Positions 10,201 through 18,974 of a stretch of DNA of 64,000 nucleotides are shown piece after piece. The notes under the pieces were generated by a model that was not told the origin of the DNA, searched no databases, and worked only from the letters and a program-made list of their open reading frames with translations. The number at the start of each line of letters is the position of its first letter. Position 1 is the first letter of the stretch. The translations under genes and the position numbers were made by a program. The DNA is taken from NCBI RefSeq assembly GCF_002117445.1, contig NZ_CP019937.1:1795501-1859500 (forward strand), written 5' to 3'. The DNA comes from Ketogulonicigenium robustum. GTDB taxonomy: Bacteria > Pseudomonadota > Alphaproteobacteria > Rhodobacterales > Rhodobacteraceae.

Positions 10201-10306
10201 CGGGGCGGCTGGCATTTGCCCCCGCCTTGAAGGCACCGGCCTGTTCCCATTCCGCGTAAAGGCGCGCCTCGGCGCTGGCGGCGTCAAAAGTCTTTTCCAT
10301 CGGCAT
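7220..10306 (-). CDS. valS: Valyl-tRNA synthetase
   Basis: The protein has 1028 residues and the class I synthetase architecture. The Rossmann catalytic core has its HIGH motif as HMGH at residues 52-55 ([13 protein letters not shown]). A large editing (CP1) insert contains [10 protein letters not shown] and [15 protein letters not shown]. The second signature, KMSKS, is at about 671-675 in [15 protein letters not shown]. An anticodon-binding helical domain follows, then a C-terminal Val-RS coiled coil (about 955-1028, [19 protein letters not shown]). Length is slightly above E. coli ValS (951). ATG at 10300 (second methionine) is an equally possible start; neither has a clear ribosome site. 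Confidence 0.97.
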   Translation of the reverse strand: MPMEKTFDAASAEARLYAEWEQAGAFKAGANASRPETFSIVIPPPNVTGSLHMGHAFNNTLQDILTRWHRMRGFDTLWQPGQDHAGIATQMVVERDLAKAGLPGRREMGREAFLEKVWEWKEQSGGTIIQQLKRLGASCDWDRNAFTMDEHFQKAVIKVFVEMYAKGLIYRGKRLVNWDPHFETAISDLEVENVEVAGHMWHFKYKLAGGQTYEYVEKDEDGTVTLRETRDWISIATTRPETMLGDGAIAVHPSDERYAPIVGKLVELPLTGRLIPIVADEYPDPTFGSGAVKITGAHDFNDYQVAKRHDLPLYRLMDTKAAMRADGLPYVEAAARAAEIAAGSPASEEEIDSLNLVPEKYRGMDRFEARKAIIADIGALGLAVTRLVKTIDKETGSEDLTLQPLVDNKPVMQPFGDRSKVVIEPMLTDQWFVDTSKIVGPAIDAVRNGDTQILPERDAKVYFHWLENIEPWCISRQLWWGHQIPVWYGLDLGASNFRDDEGDGALDEVEIFRLLAADRLVHAGVVYHCAADFDGVIENFRDEIADTPVPLAHARVIEVADRASAIEALAASLAQYNVTQDPTALVYPVWRDADVLDTWFSSGLWPIGTLGWPEQTPELAKYFPTNVLVTGFDIIFFWVARMMMMQLAVVNDVPFKTVYVHALVRDEKGKKMSKSLGNVLDPLVLIDEYGADAVRFTLTAMAAMGRDLKLSTQRIAGYRNFGTKLWNAHRFAEMNDVFAARPADGLAPKATQTVNRWIIGETARVREEVDAALGAFRFDAAANALYAFVWGKVCDWYVEFSKPLLSGDDAAARDETRATMAWVLDQCLILLHPIMPFVTEELWQTTGARGRLLALSDWPTYGAADLVDPAADHEMSWVISVIEGVRSVRAQMNVPAGLQVPVLQLEADDAARGAWARNEVLIKRLARIDSLTETAVVPKGAITVPTAGATFALPLADIIDVAAEKARIGKALDKLAKELGGLRGRLNNPNFVASAPEEVVDEVRENLALREAEEAQMRAAYDRLAEIG

Positions 10307-10438
10307 ATCGGTCGCCTTTGCTACACATCACGTTGGGGTCATCCCTTACCCGCTGGCGGCGGCCATGGAAAGGGTCTGCTGTTGCGCAGGGGGCGCGCCC
10401 TACGCTAGGCATGGGGCGACACTTGCAAAGGCACCGCC

Positions 10439-11548
10439 ATGACCGATCCGCGCCTGACACCGCTTGCCGCCAGCCTGCCGGCCACCGTGCCCTTTGTTGG
10501 CCCCGAAACGCAAGAACGCGCGGCGGGGCGCGCCTTTACCGCCCGCATCGGCGCGAACGAGAACGTCTTTGGCCCCTCGCCCCGCGCGATCCACGCGATG
10601 GAGGCCGCCAGTGCAGAGGTTTGGAAATACGCCGATCCCGAGAACTTCGATCTGCGCCACGCGATTTCGCACCACCACGGCGTGCCGCCCGAAAACATCG
10701 CGATTGATGCGGGGATCGACACCCTGCTGGGGCTGCTGGTGCGGCTGACGGTGACTGCGGGCGACAAGGTGGTGACATCGGCGGGGGCCTACCCGACCTT
10801 CAACTTCCACGTCGCGGGTTTTGGCGGCGAATTGGTCACCGTGCCCTATGCCGATGACCACGAAGACCCCGCCGCGCTGATTACAAAGGCGGTCGAGGTC
10901 GGGCCGAAGCTGATTTATATTGCCAACCCCGACAACCCGATGGGCACATGGCACAGCGCCGAGGTGATCCAGCGCATGATCGACGCGGTGCCCGCAGGCA
11001 GCTTGCTGGTGCTGGACGAGGCCTACATCGAGTTCGCCCCCGAGGGCACCGCCCCTGCGCTGGATGTGCACGACACCCGCGTGATCCGTCTGCGGACGTT
11101 TTCCAAGGCTTACGGGATGGCGGGGGCGCGTGTGGCCTATGCCATCGGCGCGCGCGATCTGATTGCCGCGTTTGACCGCGTGCGAAACCATTTTGGCATG
11201 AACCGCACGGCGCAGATCGGCGCGGTGGCGGCCATTCAGGACCAAGGCTGGATCGACCACGTGCGCAGCCGTGTTGGCGTAGCCCGCGACAAGATTGCCG
11301 AGATCGCGGCGGCGAACGGGCTGGTCTGCCTGCCATCAGCGACGAATTTCGTGGCGATCGATTGTGGGCAGGACGGTGCCTTTGCCCGCCGCGTGCTGGA
11401 CGCGCTGGTCGCGGCGGGAATCTTTGTGCGGATGCCCAGTGTCGCGCCGCTGAACCGCTGCATCCGCGTATCGGCTGGCACGCCGAGCGATCTGGATGCG
11501 TTCGAGTTGGAATTACCCAAAGCGTTGGCGAAGGCGCGGGCCGGTTGA
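10439..11548 (+). CDS. PLP-dependent aminotransferase, histidinol-phosphate aminotransferase-like
   Basis: This 369-residue fold-type I aminotransferase resembles HisC. It has the substrate-loop motif RIGANENVFGPSP (about 36-48) and an NPDNPMGTW segment near 162-170. VLDEAYIEF carries the cofactor Asp, the PLP lysine Lys223 lies in TFSKAYGMAG, and the C-terminal arginine is in CIRVSAGTP. The usual HisC substrate motif begins LNxNENP, and here it is IGANENV. It may therefore serve histidine synthesis or a related aromatic or imidazole amino acid; no his genes flank it. It is divergent from valS with a 132-base gap, and GCAAAGGC precedes the ATG. Confidence 0.85.
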   Translation: MTDPRLTPLAASLPATVPFVGPETQERAAGRAFTARIGANENVFGPSPRAIHAMEAASAEVWKYADPENFDLRHAISHHHGVPPENIAIDAGIDTLLGLLVRLTVTAGDKVVTSAGAYPTFNFHVAGFGGELVTVPYADDHEDPAALITKAVEVGPKLIYIANPDNPMGTWHSAEVIQRMIDAVPAGSLLVLDEAYIEFAPEGTAPALDVHDTRVIRLRTFSKAYGMAGARVAYAIGARDLIAAFDRVRNHFGMNRTAQIGAVAAIQDQGWIDHVRSRVGVARDKIAEIAAANGLVCLPSATNFVAIDCGQDGAFARRVLDALVAAGIFVRMPSVAPLNRCIRVSAGTPSDLDAFELELPKALAKARAG

Positions 11549-11563
11549 CGGCCCGCTGCGAGT

Positions 11564-12769
11564 TCAGGCGGTAGCGCTGGTCGCGTCGGCGATGACGGTC
11601 ACAGCTGCCTCGAGCGCGCCGCGGCCGTGCGGGATGTTCAGGGCCTTCAGCCCCGCATCCATCGCGCCCAGCACCCCCAAGATACCGTGGGCATTCACGT
11701 GGCCCATATGCGCGACACGGAAGTAATCGTCGCCCTGTTCGCGTCCGATGCCGACACCCAAGGTGACGCCGGTGAAGGTTTCGGTCCAGTTGCGCAGGCG
11801 CAGACCGTTGCCCGGCCCCGCGATGGCCGATGTGACCGCATGGGCGCGCAGGGCCGGATCGGCGACGCAGAGCGCGACGGGGCCTTGTTCTGCCCACACG
11901 TCGAACGCGGCCCAGACGCTGCGGGCCAGAACGGCATGGCGGTTCAGCACGTTATCCAGCCCCTCGGCCATGATCATATCAAGCGCGGCGCACAGGCCGT
12001 GCAGGTGCTGGACGGGCGGGGTTCCGCCAAAGCGCCAATGAAAGGGGTTGTCGGGCAGACGGGTTTGCACGTCCCAATAGGCGGGCACCACGCCCAGCGC
12101 GCCGCGCGCGGCGATGGCCTGCGGCCCGAAGTAGACGAAGCAAATACCGGGGGGCACCATCAGCCCCTTTTGACTGGTGGCGACGACGACATCGACGCCC
12201 CATGCGTCCATCTCGAACCGGTCGCAGCCCAGCGAGGCGATGCAATCGACCATGAACAGCGCGGGGTGGCCCGCATCATCCAGCGCCGCGCGGATTGGCG
12301 CGACGGGGTTGCACAGGCCGCTGGCGGTATCGACATGGCTGAGGAAGACCGCCTTGTAGGGCGTTTTATTCTGCGCCAGATCGGCGGCCAGCGCATCGCG
12401 GGTGCGCGCGGGGTCGGCGCCGTCGGTCAGGCCGAAGTCGATCACATCCACATCGGCGCCCATGCGGCGCGCCTGATTGGCCCACCCTTGCCCGAACAGC
12501 CCCGTCGAGAGGACGAGGACGCGGTCGCCCGCCTGCAGGGTGTTGGCCATCGCAGCCTCCCATGCGGCGTGGCCGTTGCCGACGTAGATGATGGGTTCGG
12601 CCACCGTGGTCATGGCCAGCGCCTTTAGCGCGGGGTAGATCGTATCGGCCATTTTGGCCATGTCGGCCCCGTAGATGTCGTCGGACGTGCGGTGCATGGC
12701 ACGCAGCACCGCGTCGGGCGAGATGGACGGGCCGGGGATAGCTAGATGCGTTCTGCCGTTGGCAAACAT
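11564..12769 (-). CDS. Class V aminotransferase, serine/alanine-glyoxylate type
   Basis: The 401-residue protein has the class V (AGXT/SgaA) pattern. It opens with the N-terminal LAIPGPSISPDAVLRAM and continues with YVGNGHAAWEAAMANTL. The cofactor Asp lies in LFMVDCIASLG and the Schiff-base Lys201 in VVATSQKGLMVPPG. The C-terminal segment YFRVAHMGHVNAHGILG is typical of serine-glyoxylate aminotransferase. The usual reaction transfers the amino group of serine or alanine to glyoxylate, giving glycine; in Rhodobacterales it belongs to serine-cycle or photorespiratory-type metabolism. It is convergent with the upstream aminotransferase, 15 bases apart. Substrate choice is not certain from sequence. 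Confidence 0.85.
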   Translation of the reverse strand: MFANGRTHLAIPGPSISPDAVLRAMHRTSDDIYGADMAKMADTIYPALKALAMTTVAEPIIYVGNGHAAWEAAMANTLQAGDRVLVLSTGLFGQGWANQARRMGADVDVIDFGLTDGADPARTRDALAADLAQNKTPYKAVFLSHVDTASGLCNPVAPIRAALDDAGHPALFMVDCIASLGCDRFEMDAWGVDVVVATSQKGLMVPPGICFVYFGPQAIAARGALGVVPAYWDVQTRLPDNPFHWRFGGTPPVQHLHGLCAALDMIMAEGLDNVLNRHAVLARSVWAAFDVWAEQGPVALCVADPALRAHAVTSAIAGPGNGLRLRNWTETFTGVTLGVGIGREQGDDYFRVAHMGHVNAHGILGVLGAMDAGLKALNIPHGRGALEAAVTVIADATSATA

Positions 12770-12938
12770 GGAAATAAAGTCCGCGCTAAGAAAGTGGCTG
12801 TAAGGTGGGTCAACCCATGTGCCACCAGCGCCGCTACGTCAATGACCCTGTGCACGTCATCGGCCGTTTTCTACGGACTGCCATGATGATGTTACATCAG
12901 GCTTTTACGCATCAGGCGCGATTGAGCGAGCAATACAG

Positions 12939-13646
12939 ATGCGACAGGATTTCGTGCCGGACTACGCAGGCGCACACGGCCAAGACATGGTCGGGCGAGA
13001 GCTGATTGACCCAGAGTTGATCGATATTGCCAACGTCGCGCGGCCACGGTCGTTGTTGGCGCGGCTGGATGTGTTGTTTCGCGACCATGCGATCTTGCGG
13101 TTCAGTTGGGCGAATGCGCACCAGATTTGCCCCGGTGTCTGGCGCGCGAACCACCCCGTTTGCGGGCGGCTGCGCCATCTGCGCAAGCAGGGGATCACGT
13201 CTGTATTAACGTTGCGCAGCAGCAAGTTAAGCATTCCGACCTGTTTTACCGCTGCGACCTGCCACGAATTGGGGCTGAAACTGTATGCGGTGGGGTTACA
13301 GGCCCGCAGCGCACCCACGCGCGCGTCGGTGCTGCGCCTGTTTAACACCTTTCGCCAGATCGAGCGGCCGTTTGTGATGCATTGCAAATCGGGGGCGGAT
13401 CGGTCGGGGTTTGCGGCGGCGCTTTATTTGATGGCGTTCGAGGGGCAGCCGCTGGCGGTGGCGCGCAAGCAGTTATCGCTGAAGTATCTGCATGTGCGGT
13501 CCTCGCGCGCGGGGGTGCTGGATCATATATTGGATCTATACGCAGCCGATACGGCAGATGCGCCGATGGGGATCGAGGCGTGGTTTGCCACCCGCTATGA
13601 CGCTGCCGCCGCGCACGAAAGCTTTTTGCGCACGCGCGGGCGTTGA
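12939..13646 (+). CDS. Tyrosine/dual-specificity phosphatase-like protein
   Basis: The protein has 235 residues. The cysteine-phosphatase signature HCxxGxxRS is present as HCKSGADRSG, with Cys149 the nucleophile and Arg155 the phosphate-binding arginine. It is preceded by the fold strand WRANHPVCGRLRHLRKQGIT and SVLTLRSSK (about 68-95), matching the bacterial fused-DSP/PTP group (DUF442-like or SiwtO-like proteins). A candidate general-acid loop could be near residues 111-122, but no clear Asp is visible there. No signal peptide is seen. The start is uncertain because no good ribosome site precedes the ATG. Substrate (phosphoprotein, nucleotide or inositol phosphate) cannot be told. It is followed 73 bases later by ygfZ. 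Confidence 0.75.
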   Translation: MRQDFVPDYAGAHGQDMVGRELIDPELIDIANVARPRSLLARLDVLFRDHAILRFSWANAHQICPGVWRANHPVCGRLRHLRKQGITSVLTLRSSKLSIPTCFTAATCHELGLKLYAVGLQARSAPTRASVLRLFNTFRQIERPFVMHCKSGADRSGFAAALYLMAFEGQPLAVARKQLSLKYLHVRSSRAGVLDHILDLYAADTADAPMGIEAWFATRYDAAAAHESFLRTRGR

Positions 13647-13719
13647 CCGGCTGCCCGCTGTCGACCCTGCGCGGTGGGGGGTATATGGTGGCAACACCCG
13701 CACGGTTGGAGACATGGAA

Positions 13720-14460
13720 ATGAGCGATGCACGTCAGGTTTTTGCGATCACCGGCAGTGACCGGTTGGGGTTTTTGCAAAATCTGGTGACGAACGATCTG
13801 CGCAAGGCCGAAGGCGCGCTGGTTTATGCCGCGCTGCTGACCCCGCAGGGCAAGTTCATCGCCGATTTCTTTGTCCACGAGACGGGCGATATGATGCTGC
13901 TGGATGTCTCGGCCGCGCTGGCGCCGGTGCTGGTGCCGCGGCTGAACATGTATCGCCTGCGCGCCGATGTGCAGATTGCGCCCAGCCCGATGGTTGTCTC
14001 GCGCGGGACGGGACCTGCGCCGGTGGGGGCCCTGCCCGACCCGCGCGATGCGCGGTTGGGCTGGCGGCTGTATGGCCCAGAGGATCTGTCGGACGCGACC
14101 GATTGGGATGCGCTGCGTGTGGCGCTGCTGGTGCCGGAAGCGGGCATCGAATTGACGGGCGACAGCTATATTCTGGAACAGGGGTTCGAGCGGCTGCACG
14201 GCGTCGATTTTCGCAAGGGCTGTTATGTCGGGCAGGAAGTGACCGCCCGCATGAAGCACAAGACCGAGCTGCGTAAGGGCTTGGCCCGTGTGGAAATTCA
14301 CGGCGATGCTGCCCCCGGCACGCCGATTATGGCGGGCGATCGCGAGGCGGGCACCTTGCTGACACGGGCGGGCGATCAGGCGATTGCTTATTTGCGGTTC
14401 GACCGCGCCGAGGGGCCGATGCAGGCGGGTGATGCGGTGGTCACGCGCCTGCCCGATTGA
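13720..14460 (+). CDS. ygfZ: Folate-binding YgfZ/IbaG-type protein for Fe-S cluster repair
   Basis: The open frame begins far upstream inside the previous gene. GGAG at 13708-13711 sits eight bases before the ATG at 13720, giving a 246-residue protein starting MSDARQVF. ATG at 13714 is too close to that site. The GcvT-like fold is visible from SDRLGFLQNLVTNDL. The YgfZ signature K-G-C-Y-x-G-Q-E is intact, with Cys168, followed by VTARMKHKTELRKGL. YgfZ proteins bind tetrahydrofolate and help assemble or repair certain Fe-S enzymes such as MiaB. It is convergent with the monophosphatase, six bases apart. Confidence 0.9.
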   Translation: MSDARQVFAITGSDRLGFLQNLVTNDLRKAEGALVYAALLTPQGKFIADFFVHETGDMMLLDVSAALAPVLVPRLNMYRLRADVQIAPSPMVVSRGTGPAPVGALPDPRDARLGWRLYGPEDLSDATDWDALRVALLVPEAGIELTGDSYILEQGFERLHGVDFRKGCYVGQEVTARMKHKTELRKGLARVEIHGDAAPGTPIMAGDREAGTLLTRAGDQAIAYLRFDRAEGPMQAGDAVVTRLPD

Positions 14461-14466
14461 CGCGCG

Positions 14467-15327
14467 CTAGTTGCCCGCCAGTTCCTTGGCATCGGCCTGC
14501 AGAAAGCGGAACCGGTCGGCGACAAGCTGCCAGATGTCTTCGTTCGCGGCGGTCACCAGATAGCCGTGGCGGCGGGCGACGTTGTAATCCTCGCCATCGA
14601 TAAAGCGGGCGACGCCGCCGGCCCCGCGCACGGCGACGACGCCTGCGGCGTGGTCCCACGGGTTGGGGATGTGGTGGCTGACCAGAAATTCGGCCTGCCC
14701 GCGCGCGATCATGCGGTATTCATGGCACGAACAGCGCAGCGCGGTGGCGCCGGCAAAACCGTCCATCGCGGCGGTCACGGTTTGGCGATGATGGCGGGCC
14801 ATAATCTCGAAAGGGACGAAGCCTGTCATGCAGGCGATGTCGGTTTCGGAGGAGGTTTGCGTGGTCTGGCTGAAGCCATCGGCGGTGACAAAGCGCGTGG
14901 GCTGGCCCGCGTGCGCAACGACCCAGTCTTGCGTAACAGGATCGTAGAGCACGCCGAATTCGGGCACCTGCCCCCGCGCGACGGCTAAGATCATTCCGAA
15001 CAGCGCCACGCCTTTGGTGAAGTTCCACGTGCCATCGACAGGGTCGAGGATCACGCAAGGGTCCGCACGGCCGATGTCGGCACGCAGGGCGGGGTTTTCG
15101 GAAATCGCTTCCTCGCCCACCACCAGCGCGTCGGGCATGACGGTGGGGATTTGCGCGGTCATCATGCGTTCGGACAGGATGTCGGCGGCGGTCACAAGAT
15201 CGCCCGGGTGGGATTTGGTCGCGATCTCGGATGATTTGAGGTTGCGGAAGCGGGGCAGGATCTCGGCTGTGGCGGCGGCGCGCATGATCGCGATCAGATC
15301 ATGTTCCAGTTGGGGGGAAACGGGCAT
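14467..15327 (-). CDS. Inositol-monophosphatase-family phosphatase
   Basis: The 286-residue protein keeps every metal-binding motif of the IMPase family. GEE lies in LVVGEEAISEN (about 70-80), DPVDGTWNFTKGVA at about 98-111, and the late PWDHAAG near 225-231. The start at 15327 is chosen because GAGAGCC precedes it; an upstream in-frame start at 15363 has no ribosome site. A Li+-sensitive-type phosphatase acting on inositol phosphate, histidinol phosphate or a related sugar phosphate is likely; which one is unclear. Compare with the degenerate relative at 4241-5053. The upstream region contains the efp terminator hairpin. Confidence 0.88.
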   Translation of the reverse strand: MPVSPQLEHDLIAIMRAAATAEILPRFRNLKSSEIATKSHPGDLVTAADILSERMMTAQIPTVMPDALVVGEEAISENPALRADIGRADPCVILDPVDGTWNFTKGVALFGMILAVARGQVPEFGVLYDPVTQDWVVAHAGQPTRFVTADGFSQTTQTSSETDIACMTGFVPFEIMARHHRQTVTAAMDGFAGATALRCSCHEYRMIARGQAEFLVSHHIPNPWDHAAGVVAVRGAGGVARFIDGEDYNVARRHGYLVTAANEDIWQLVADRFRFLQADAKELAGN

Positions 15328-15364
15328 GGCTCTCTCGTGCTGCGGATATGCTAGTCTGACCATG

Positions 15365-15399
15365 AAAAAAGGCCCGGCGCTAGTCGCACCGGGCCTTTT
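15365..15399 (-). terminator. Intrinsic terminator of efp
   Basis: On the minus strand AAAAGGCCCGGTGC, a short loop and GCGCCGGGCC are followed by TTTTTT. The stem is about 10-12 bp and GC-rich. It begins about 17 bases after the efp stop and ahead of the next leftward gene. Confidence 0.9.
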
Positions 15400-15416
15400 G
15401 CAGACAATTGCGGCGA

Positions 15417-15980
15417 TCAGGCGCGCTCGGAATATTCCATCGTCTCGGTGTTGACGATGATCAGCTCGTCTTGGCCGACGAAGGGGGGCACCATCACGCG
15501 CACGCCGTTATCCAAGATGGCGGGCTTGAAGCTTTTGGCGGCGGTTTGGCCTTTGACGACAGGCTCGGTCTCGGCGATGCGGCAGGTGACTTTGGGGGGC
15601 AGCGCGACGTTCAGGGCTTCCTCGCCGAAGTATTCGATCATGATGGTCATGCCGTCTTGCAAGAACGGGCGGCGATCACCCAGCAAGTCAGCCGACAGTT
15701 CGGTTTGCTCGAACGTTTCGGTGTCCATAAAGGTCAGGATGCCGTCGGTTTCATAGAGGAACTGTTGGTCCTTGCGTTCCAGGCGGACGCTGTCGACCTT
15801 GTCTTCCGACCGGAAGCGTTCGTTCAGCTTGCGGCCATCGCGCAGGTTTTTCAGTTCGACCTGCGCAAAGGCACCGCCCTTGCCCGGCTTGACGTGGTCG
15901 ACCTTGACCGCAGCCCACAGGCCCCCGTCATGATCCAGAATGAAGCCGGGTTTAATCTCGTTTGCGTTGATCTTGGCCAT
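15417..15980 (-). CDS. efp: Translation elongation factor P
   Basis: EF-P relieves ribosome stalling at polyproline stretches. The 187-residue protein starts [13 protein letters not shown], with AAAGAG six bases before the ATG; a longer in-frame N-terminal extension to 16058 has no support. The three beta-barrel domains are of normal length. The tip lysine that carries the modification in many bacteria is at Lys34 in KPGKGGAF. No modification gene (epmA, epmB or earP) lies nearby. It is a single-gene unit with its own terminator. Confidence 0.97.
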   Translation of the reverse strand: MAKINANEIKPGFILDHDGGLWAAVKVDHVKPGKGGAFAQVELKNLRDGRKLNERFRSEDKVDSVRLERKDQQFLYETDGILTFMDTETFEQTELSADLLGDRRPFLQDGMTIMIEYFGEEALNVALPPKVTCRIAETEPVVKGQTAAKSFKPAILDNGVRVMVPPFVGQDELIIVNTETMEYSERA

Positions 15981-16101
15981 GATGCTCTTTGCGCGGAAGG
16001 GGGTGCGGGTTGAACCGCCATGAGCCGCGCCTATATCGAGGGCACTGGCGTCTGACAAGCATTTGCCGAAAGGTCAATCGTTCGCGAACTGCCCAGTTTG
16101 C

Positions 16102-16137
16102 GTGCAAGTTATGCACCCAATGCATGACAGGCATGCA
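16102..16137. promoter_or_regulatory. Two adjacent inverted repeats sharing TGCA half-sites, efp/DUF6280 gap
   Basis: GTGCA-AGTTA-TGCAC (16102-16116) is a perfect 5-5-5 inverted repeat. TGCATG-ACAGG-CATGCA (16121-16137) is a perfect 6-5-6 repeat. The word TGCA occurs at 16103, 16112, 16121 and 16134, the first three spaced exactly nine bases. They lie in the 239-base divergent gap, about 83 bases before the small rightward gene and 122 before efp. This looks like a protein binding region; the factor is unknown. Confidence 0.45.
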
Positions 16138-16219
16138 AAATAAAAATCCCTGATTCGTGCCACACTGGCGTAATCGGGGGGTCCTGAGAAGGAAGTTCTA
16201 ATCAACCGAGGGGAAAGAG

Positions 16220-16543
16220 ATGAAGGAATTCGTCGACAGCACCGCTTACAACAACGAACAAGGCAACCGTGCGCGGAAGCTGTTCGCCGCTGTTGTGCTG
16301 GCGGCCCTCGATGACGCAATCGCAGATGATAAGAAATACGGCAATGGCCCCGAACAGATCGCCCGTTGGGCGCGTTCGCGCGATGGGCGCGAAGTTCTGT
16401 CCTGTGCCGGCATCGACCCGAACGAACGTGTGGTTTCTGGGCTGATGGATTTCGTATCGAAGGGTGTTCGCACATCCGTCGCGCTGTCGCGCGAGGAAAG
16501 CGAGCGTCGTCACGCCGCCGAAGAAGAAGCCCGCGCCGCCTAA
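16220..16543 (+). CDS. Small conserved protein, DUF6280-like
   Basis: The 107-residue protein has an excellent ribosome site (GAGGGGAAAGAG immediately upstream). The sequence is soluble and mostly helical: NNEQGNRARKLFAAVVLAAL, then ARWARSRDGREVLSCAGID, then a charged C-terminal helix ending EEEARAA. I recognise it as a small family widespread in Rhodobacterales, which I recall as DUF6280; function unknown. It stands alone between a region of TGCA inverted repeats and a strong terminator, so it is a single-gene, possibly regulated and well-expressed unit. Confidence 0.8.
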   Translation: MKEFVDSTAYNNEQGNRARKLFAAVVLAALDDAIADDKKYGNGPEQIARWARSRDGREVLSCAGIDPNERVVSGLMDFVSKGVRTSVALSREESERRHAAEEEARAA

Positions 16544-16583
16544 GGCCAGGGTTGTTTCACCGGGCTGCTAAGGCCGGTGCATG

Positions 16584-16620
16584 AAAAAGCGTGGCCCCCT
16601 GCCGGGGACCGCGCTTTTTA
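16584..16620. terminator. Bidirectional terminator after DUF6280-like gene
   Basis: AAAAAGCGTGGCCCC, loop CTGCC and GGGGACCGCGCTTTTT pair with one small bulge. The T-run serves the plus strand. The A-run serves the convergent DUF2125 gene ending at 16636. Confidence 0.88.
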
Positions 16621-16635
16621 CGTTTTGCGGGGTTG

Positions 16636-17661
16636 TTAGCGAGCGGGCTGCAAGATGGCGGGCAGCGGCATCAGCGGGATCGGGCCATAGCGCAGCACCC
16701 CTTGCGAAACGGTTAAGGTCAGCGACAGCGACTCACCCTGCCCCAGCGCGCCCAGCAGCATTGCCAGTTGGTCGGCCCGTTCGGGCAGCAGGGCGCCTGC
16801 GGCAACCGCCAGATCGATCAGTTTGCGCCAGCCGTTCAGGGTGACGGCGACCTCGCCCTCGGCGCGGCCGGTGGCGTCGGGGTGCAGTGTGCCGGTGGCC
16901 GTTAGTTGCACATCGCCCCATTGCAGGTGGACGCGGCGCAGGTTCACGCTGTCCAGCGGCGGCATGGTGGTCAGGTGGCGGTCGATCGGCGCGGCCAGTG
17001 CGACTTGCAGGTCGATGTCGATGGCGGCGATGGCAGGGGGCAGCGTATTTTGCGGGTCAAGCGCGGCGCGGATGCCCGCGGGCAGCACAAGGTTCTGCAC
17101 CCCAGCATAGGTATCGTAGACCGGCAGGTCGGTTTGCGGGGCGGCTGCGCCATCTTCAGTCTCGGGTGCGGTGCGCATGGCCACCAGCAACCGGTCGAGG
17201 CGCGCCTGCCAGCCGAAATCGGATGTCAGCACCAGATCGCGCCCGTCGATTGTGGCTTCCTCGAGCGGAAGGTCGGTCGAGAGGCCGATGCGGCCCGAGC
17301 CCATCATGCTGCTGCTATCGACGGCGATCGGCTGGCCGAACAGGGTGATTTGCTGCGTTTGCGGCCAGCGGGCGACGATTTTATGCGGTTGGTACGAGAT
17401 CGCGTAGACTTTGAACGAGGGCGTTTGCCAGCCCAGATCCTGCGCGGGGTTATAGAGGTTCAGGTTGGTGACCGTCGTATCGAAGCGCGACGGGAATCCC
17501 ACGGTATCAAGCGTATCGTAGTCGATCTGCCAGCCATAGGCGGGCAGGTTTTTGACCAACGCGTCGATGCGCTGTGTTAACTGCGCGTGCCCGACGAACC
17601 AGTAGCCGCAATACAACGCCAATGCGGTCAGCACGACCACCAACATCCAAACCAGACGCAA
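16636..17661 (-). CDS. DUF2125-domain membrane-anchored periplasmic protein
   Basis: The family is recognised from the N-terminal anchor LVVVLTALALYCGYWFVG and the repeated beta-rich segments that follow. These include GFPSRFDTTVTNL, HKIVARWPQTQQI, PLEEATIDGRDLVL and, near the C-terminus, GRAEGEVAVTLNGW. I choose the TTG at 17661 because AAGGAGG lies five bases upstream; this gives 341 residues. An ATG at 17646 and an upstream start at 17739 are in frame but worse placed. It has a single N-terminal transmembrane helix (about residues 5-23) with the bulk in the periplasm. The AsmA-like or lipid-related role suggested for similar beta-rich proteins is inference. It is divergent from the stator-like pair. 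Confidence 0.82.
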   Translation of the reverse strand: MRLVWMLVVVLTALALYCGYWFVGHAQLTQRIDALVKNLPAYGWQIDYDTLDTVGFPSRFDTTVTNLNLYNPAQDLGWQTPSFKVYAISYQPHKIVARWPQTQQITLFGQPIAVDSSSMMGSGRIGLSTDLPLEEATIDGRDLVLTSDFGWQARLDRLLVAMRTAPETEDGAAAPQTDLPVYDTYAGVQNLVLPAGIRAALDPQNTLPPAIAAIDIDLQVALAAPIDRHLTTMPPLDSVNLRRVHLQWGDVQLTATGTLHPDATGRAEGEVAVTLNGWRKLIDLAVAAGALLPERADQLAMLLGALGQGESLSLTLTVSQGVLRYGPIPLMPLPAILQPAR

Positions 17662-17815
17662 ATCGGCCTCCTTCGGGGGACAAGTTGCCCCCTTCCTAAC
17701 CCGTCGGGCGACAAAGAGCCAGATTGCGGGGACAATCACGCGAAAAGGCGTTCAAATCCGCAGGATTTGCGCCTATTCCTTGGCGGCAAGTCCAACCGAC
17801 AGAAAGACGCGATTG

Positions 17816-18970
17816 ATGGAACTGAACTCGGCTGCGGCGAAGTCCCGCTTTTCGCAACCGCTACAGCAATTGCTGGCGATGCTGGTGGTGGTCTTGTTGG
17901 TGGCGGCGGGCTATTGGTTCGTCCACACCACGATTGAGGGGATTTTCTGGACCAACCCCTATTTGAACGGTTTGATCGCGGCGGTGTTTGTGGTTGGGGT
18001 CGCGGCCTGTTTCTTGCAGGTTTTCGCGCTGATGCGGGCGATTTCGTGGATCGAGACCTTTGTGCGGCTGCCCGCGGGCGTGCCCGAGCGCACGCCGCTG
18101 CTGCTGGCGCCGCTGGCCGCGCTGCTGAAGTCATCGCGCAACCAGCGTTTGCAGCTGAGCCCTTCGTCCAGCCGGACGATTCTGGAGACGGTGGGGCAGC
18201 GCATTGACGAGGCGCGCGAGTTCAGCCGCTATTTGGCGAATACGCTGATTTTTCTGGGCTTGTTGGGCACGTTCTATGGTTTGGCGACGGCTGTGCCTGC
18301 GCTGGTCGACACGATCCGGTCGCTGAACCCGCAAGGGGACGAGACGGGCGCTGCGATTTTCGCGCGTCTGCAGGCGGGCCTCGAGACGCAGTTGGGCGGC
18401 ATGGGCACGGCGTTTTCGTCGTCGCTGCTGGGGCTGTCAGCCTCGTTGATCATTGGTTTGCTGGAGCTGTTCGCAGGGCGCGGGCAGAACCGGTTCTACA
18501 ATGAGTTGGAGGACTGGCTGTCATCCTTCACGCGGGTCACCTATTCGGGCGCGACCAGCGGCGAGGATGGCACCGAGACATCCGTGCTGGCGCTGGTGAT
18601 GGGCCAGTTGACTGACCAGTTGGCCAAGCTGCAGGGCCAGATGACCACATCGCAAGAGGCGAGCGAGACGACCGCGGCCCAAATGCAGACCATTGCCACC
18701 AGCCTGAGCGGCCTGATGGGCCGGATGGAAGGCGAGGCCACCGCTTTGGCCCGCATCGCCGAGGGGCAGGACAAGCTGGTGACCCTGTTGGCCCAGCGCG
18801 AGGGGGTGGCCGATGGGTTCGACCCCGAAAGCCGGATGCGGCTGCGCTCGATCGACGGGCAGATGAACCGCGTGATCGAGGAGTTGACCGCCAGCCGTCA
18901 GGAATCGATCGCCGAGCTGCGCGGCGACATTGCCACCTTGACGCGCACCCTGCGCGAAGTGGCGAGCTGA
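17816..18970 (+). CDS. MotA/TolQ/ExbB-like proton-channel protein
   Basis: The 384-residue protein has four predicted membrane helices, at about 19-36, 52-73, 140-163 and 195-218. The last two carry the MotA/ExbB core motifs FLGLLGTFYGLATAV and GMGTAFSSSLLGLSASLIIG. A cytoplasmic C-terminal tail of about 160 residues follows. It is predicted helical and rich in Gln, Thr and Glu (MGQLTDQLAKLQGQMTTSQ), longer than in ExbB. The ATG at 17816 is used; a TTG twelve codons earlier is in frame. The next gene starts four bases after the stop and encodes the matching single-span OmpA-domain partner. The pair should form a proton-driven stator-type complex in the inner membrane. Confidence 0.88.
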   Translation: MELNSAAAKSRFSQPLQQLLAMLVVVLLVAAGYWFVHTTIEGIFWTNPYLNGLIAAVFVVGVAACFLQVFALMRAISWIETFVRLPAGVPERTPLLLAPLAALLKSSRNQRLQLSPSSSRTILETVGQRIDEAREFSRYLANTLIFLGLLGTFYGLATAVPALVDTIRSLNPQGDETGAAIFARLQAGLETQLGGMGTAFSSSLLGLSASLIIGLLELFAGRGQNRFYNELEDWLSSFTRVTYSGATSGEDGTETSVLALVMGQLTDQLAKLQGQMTTSQEASETTAAQMQTIATSLSGLMGRMEGEATALARIAEGQDKLVTLLAQREGVADGFDPESRMRLRSIDGQMNRVIEELTASRQESIAELRGDIATLTRTLREVAS

Positions 18971-18974
18971 TCCG

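Noticed and set aside
8051-10408. A 785-codon open frame antisense to valS
   Set aside because: Same artefact; valS has both synthetase signatures, and the opposite frame is a low-complexity Gly/Arg/His/Val-rich translation.
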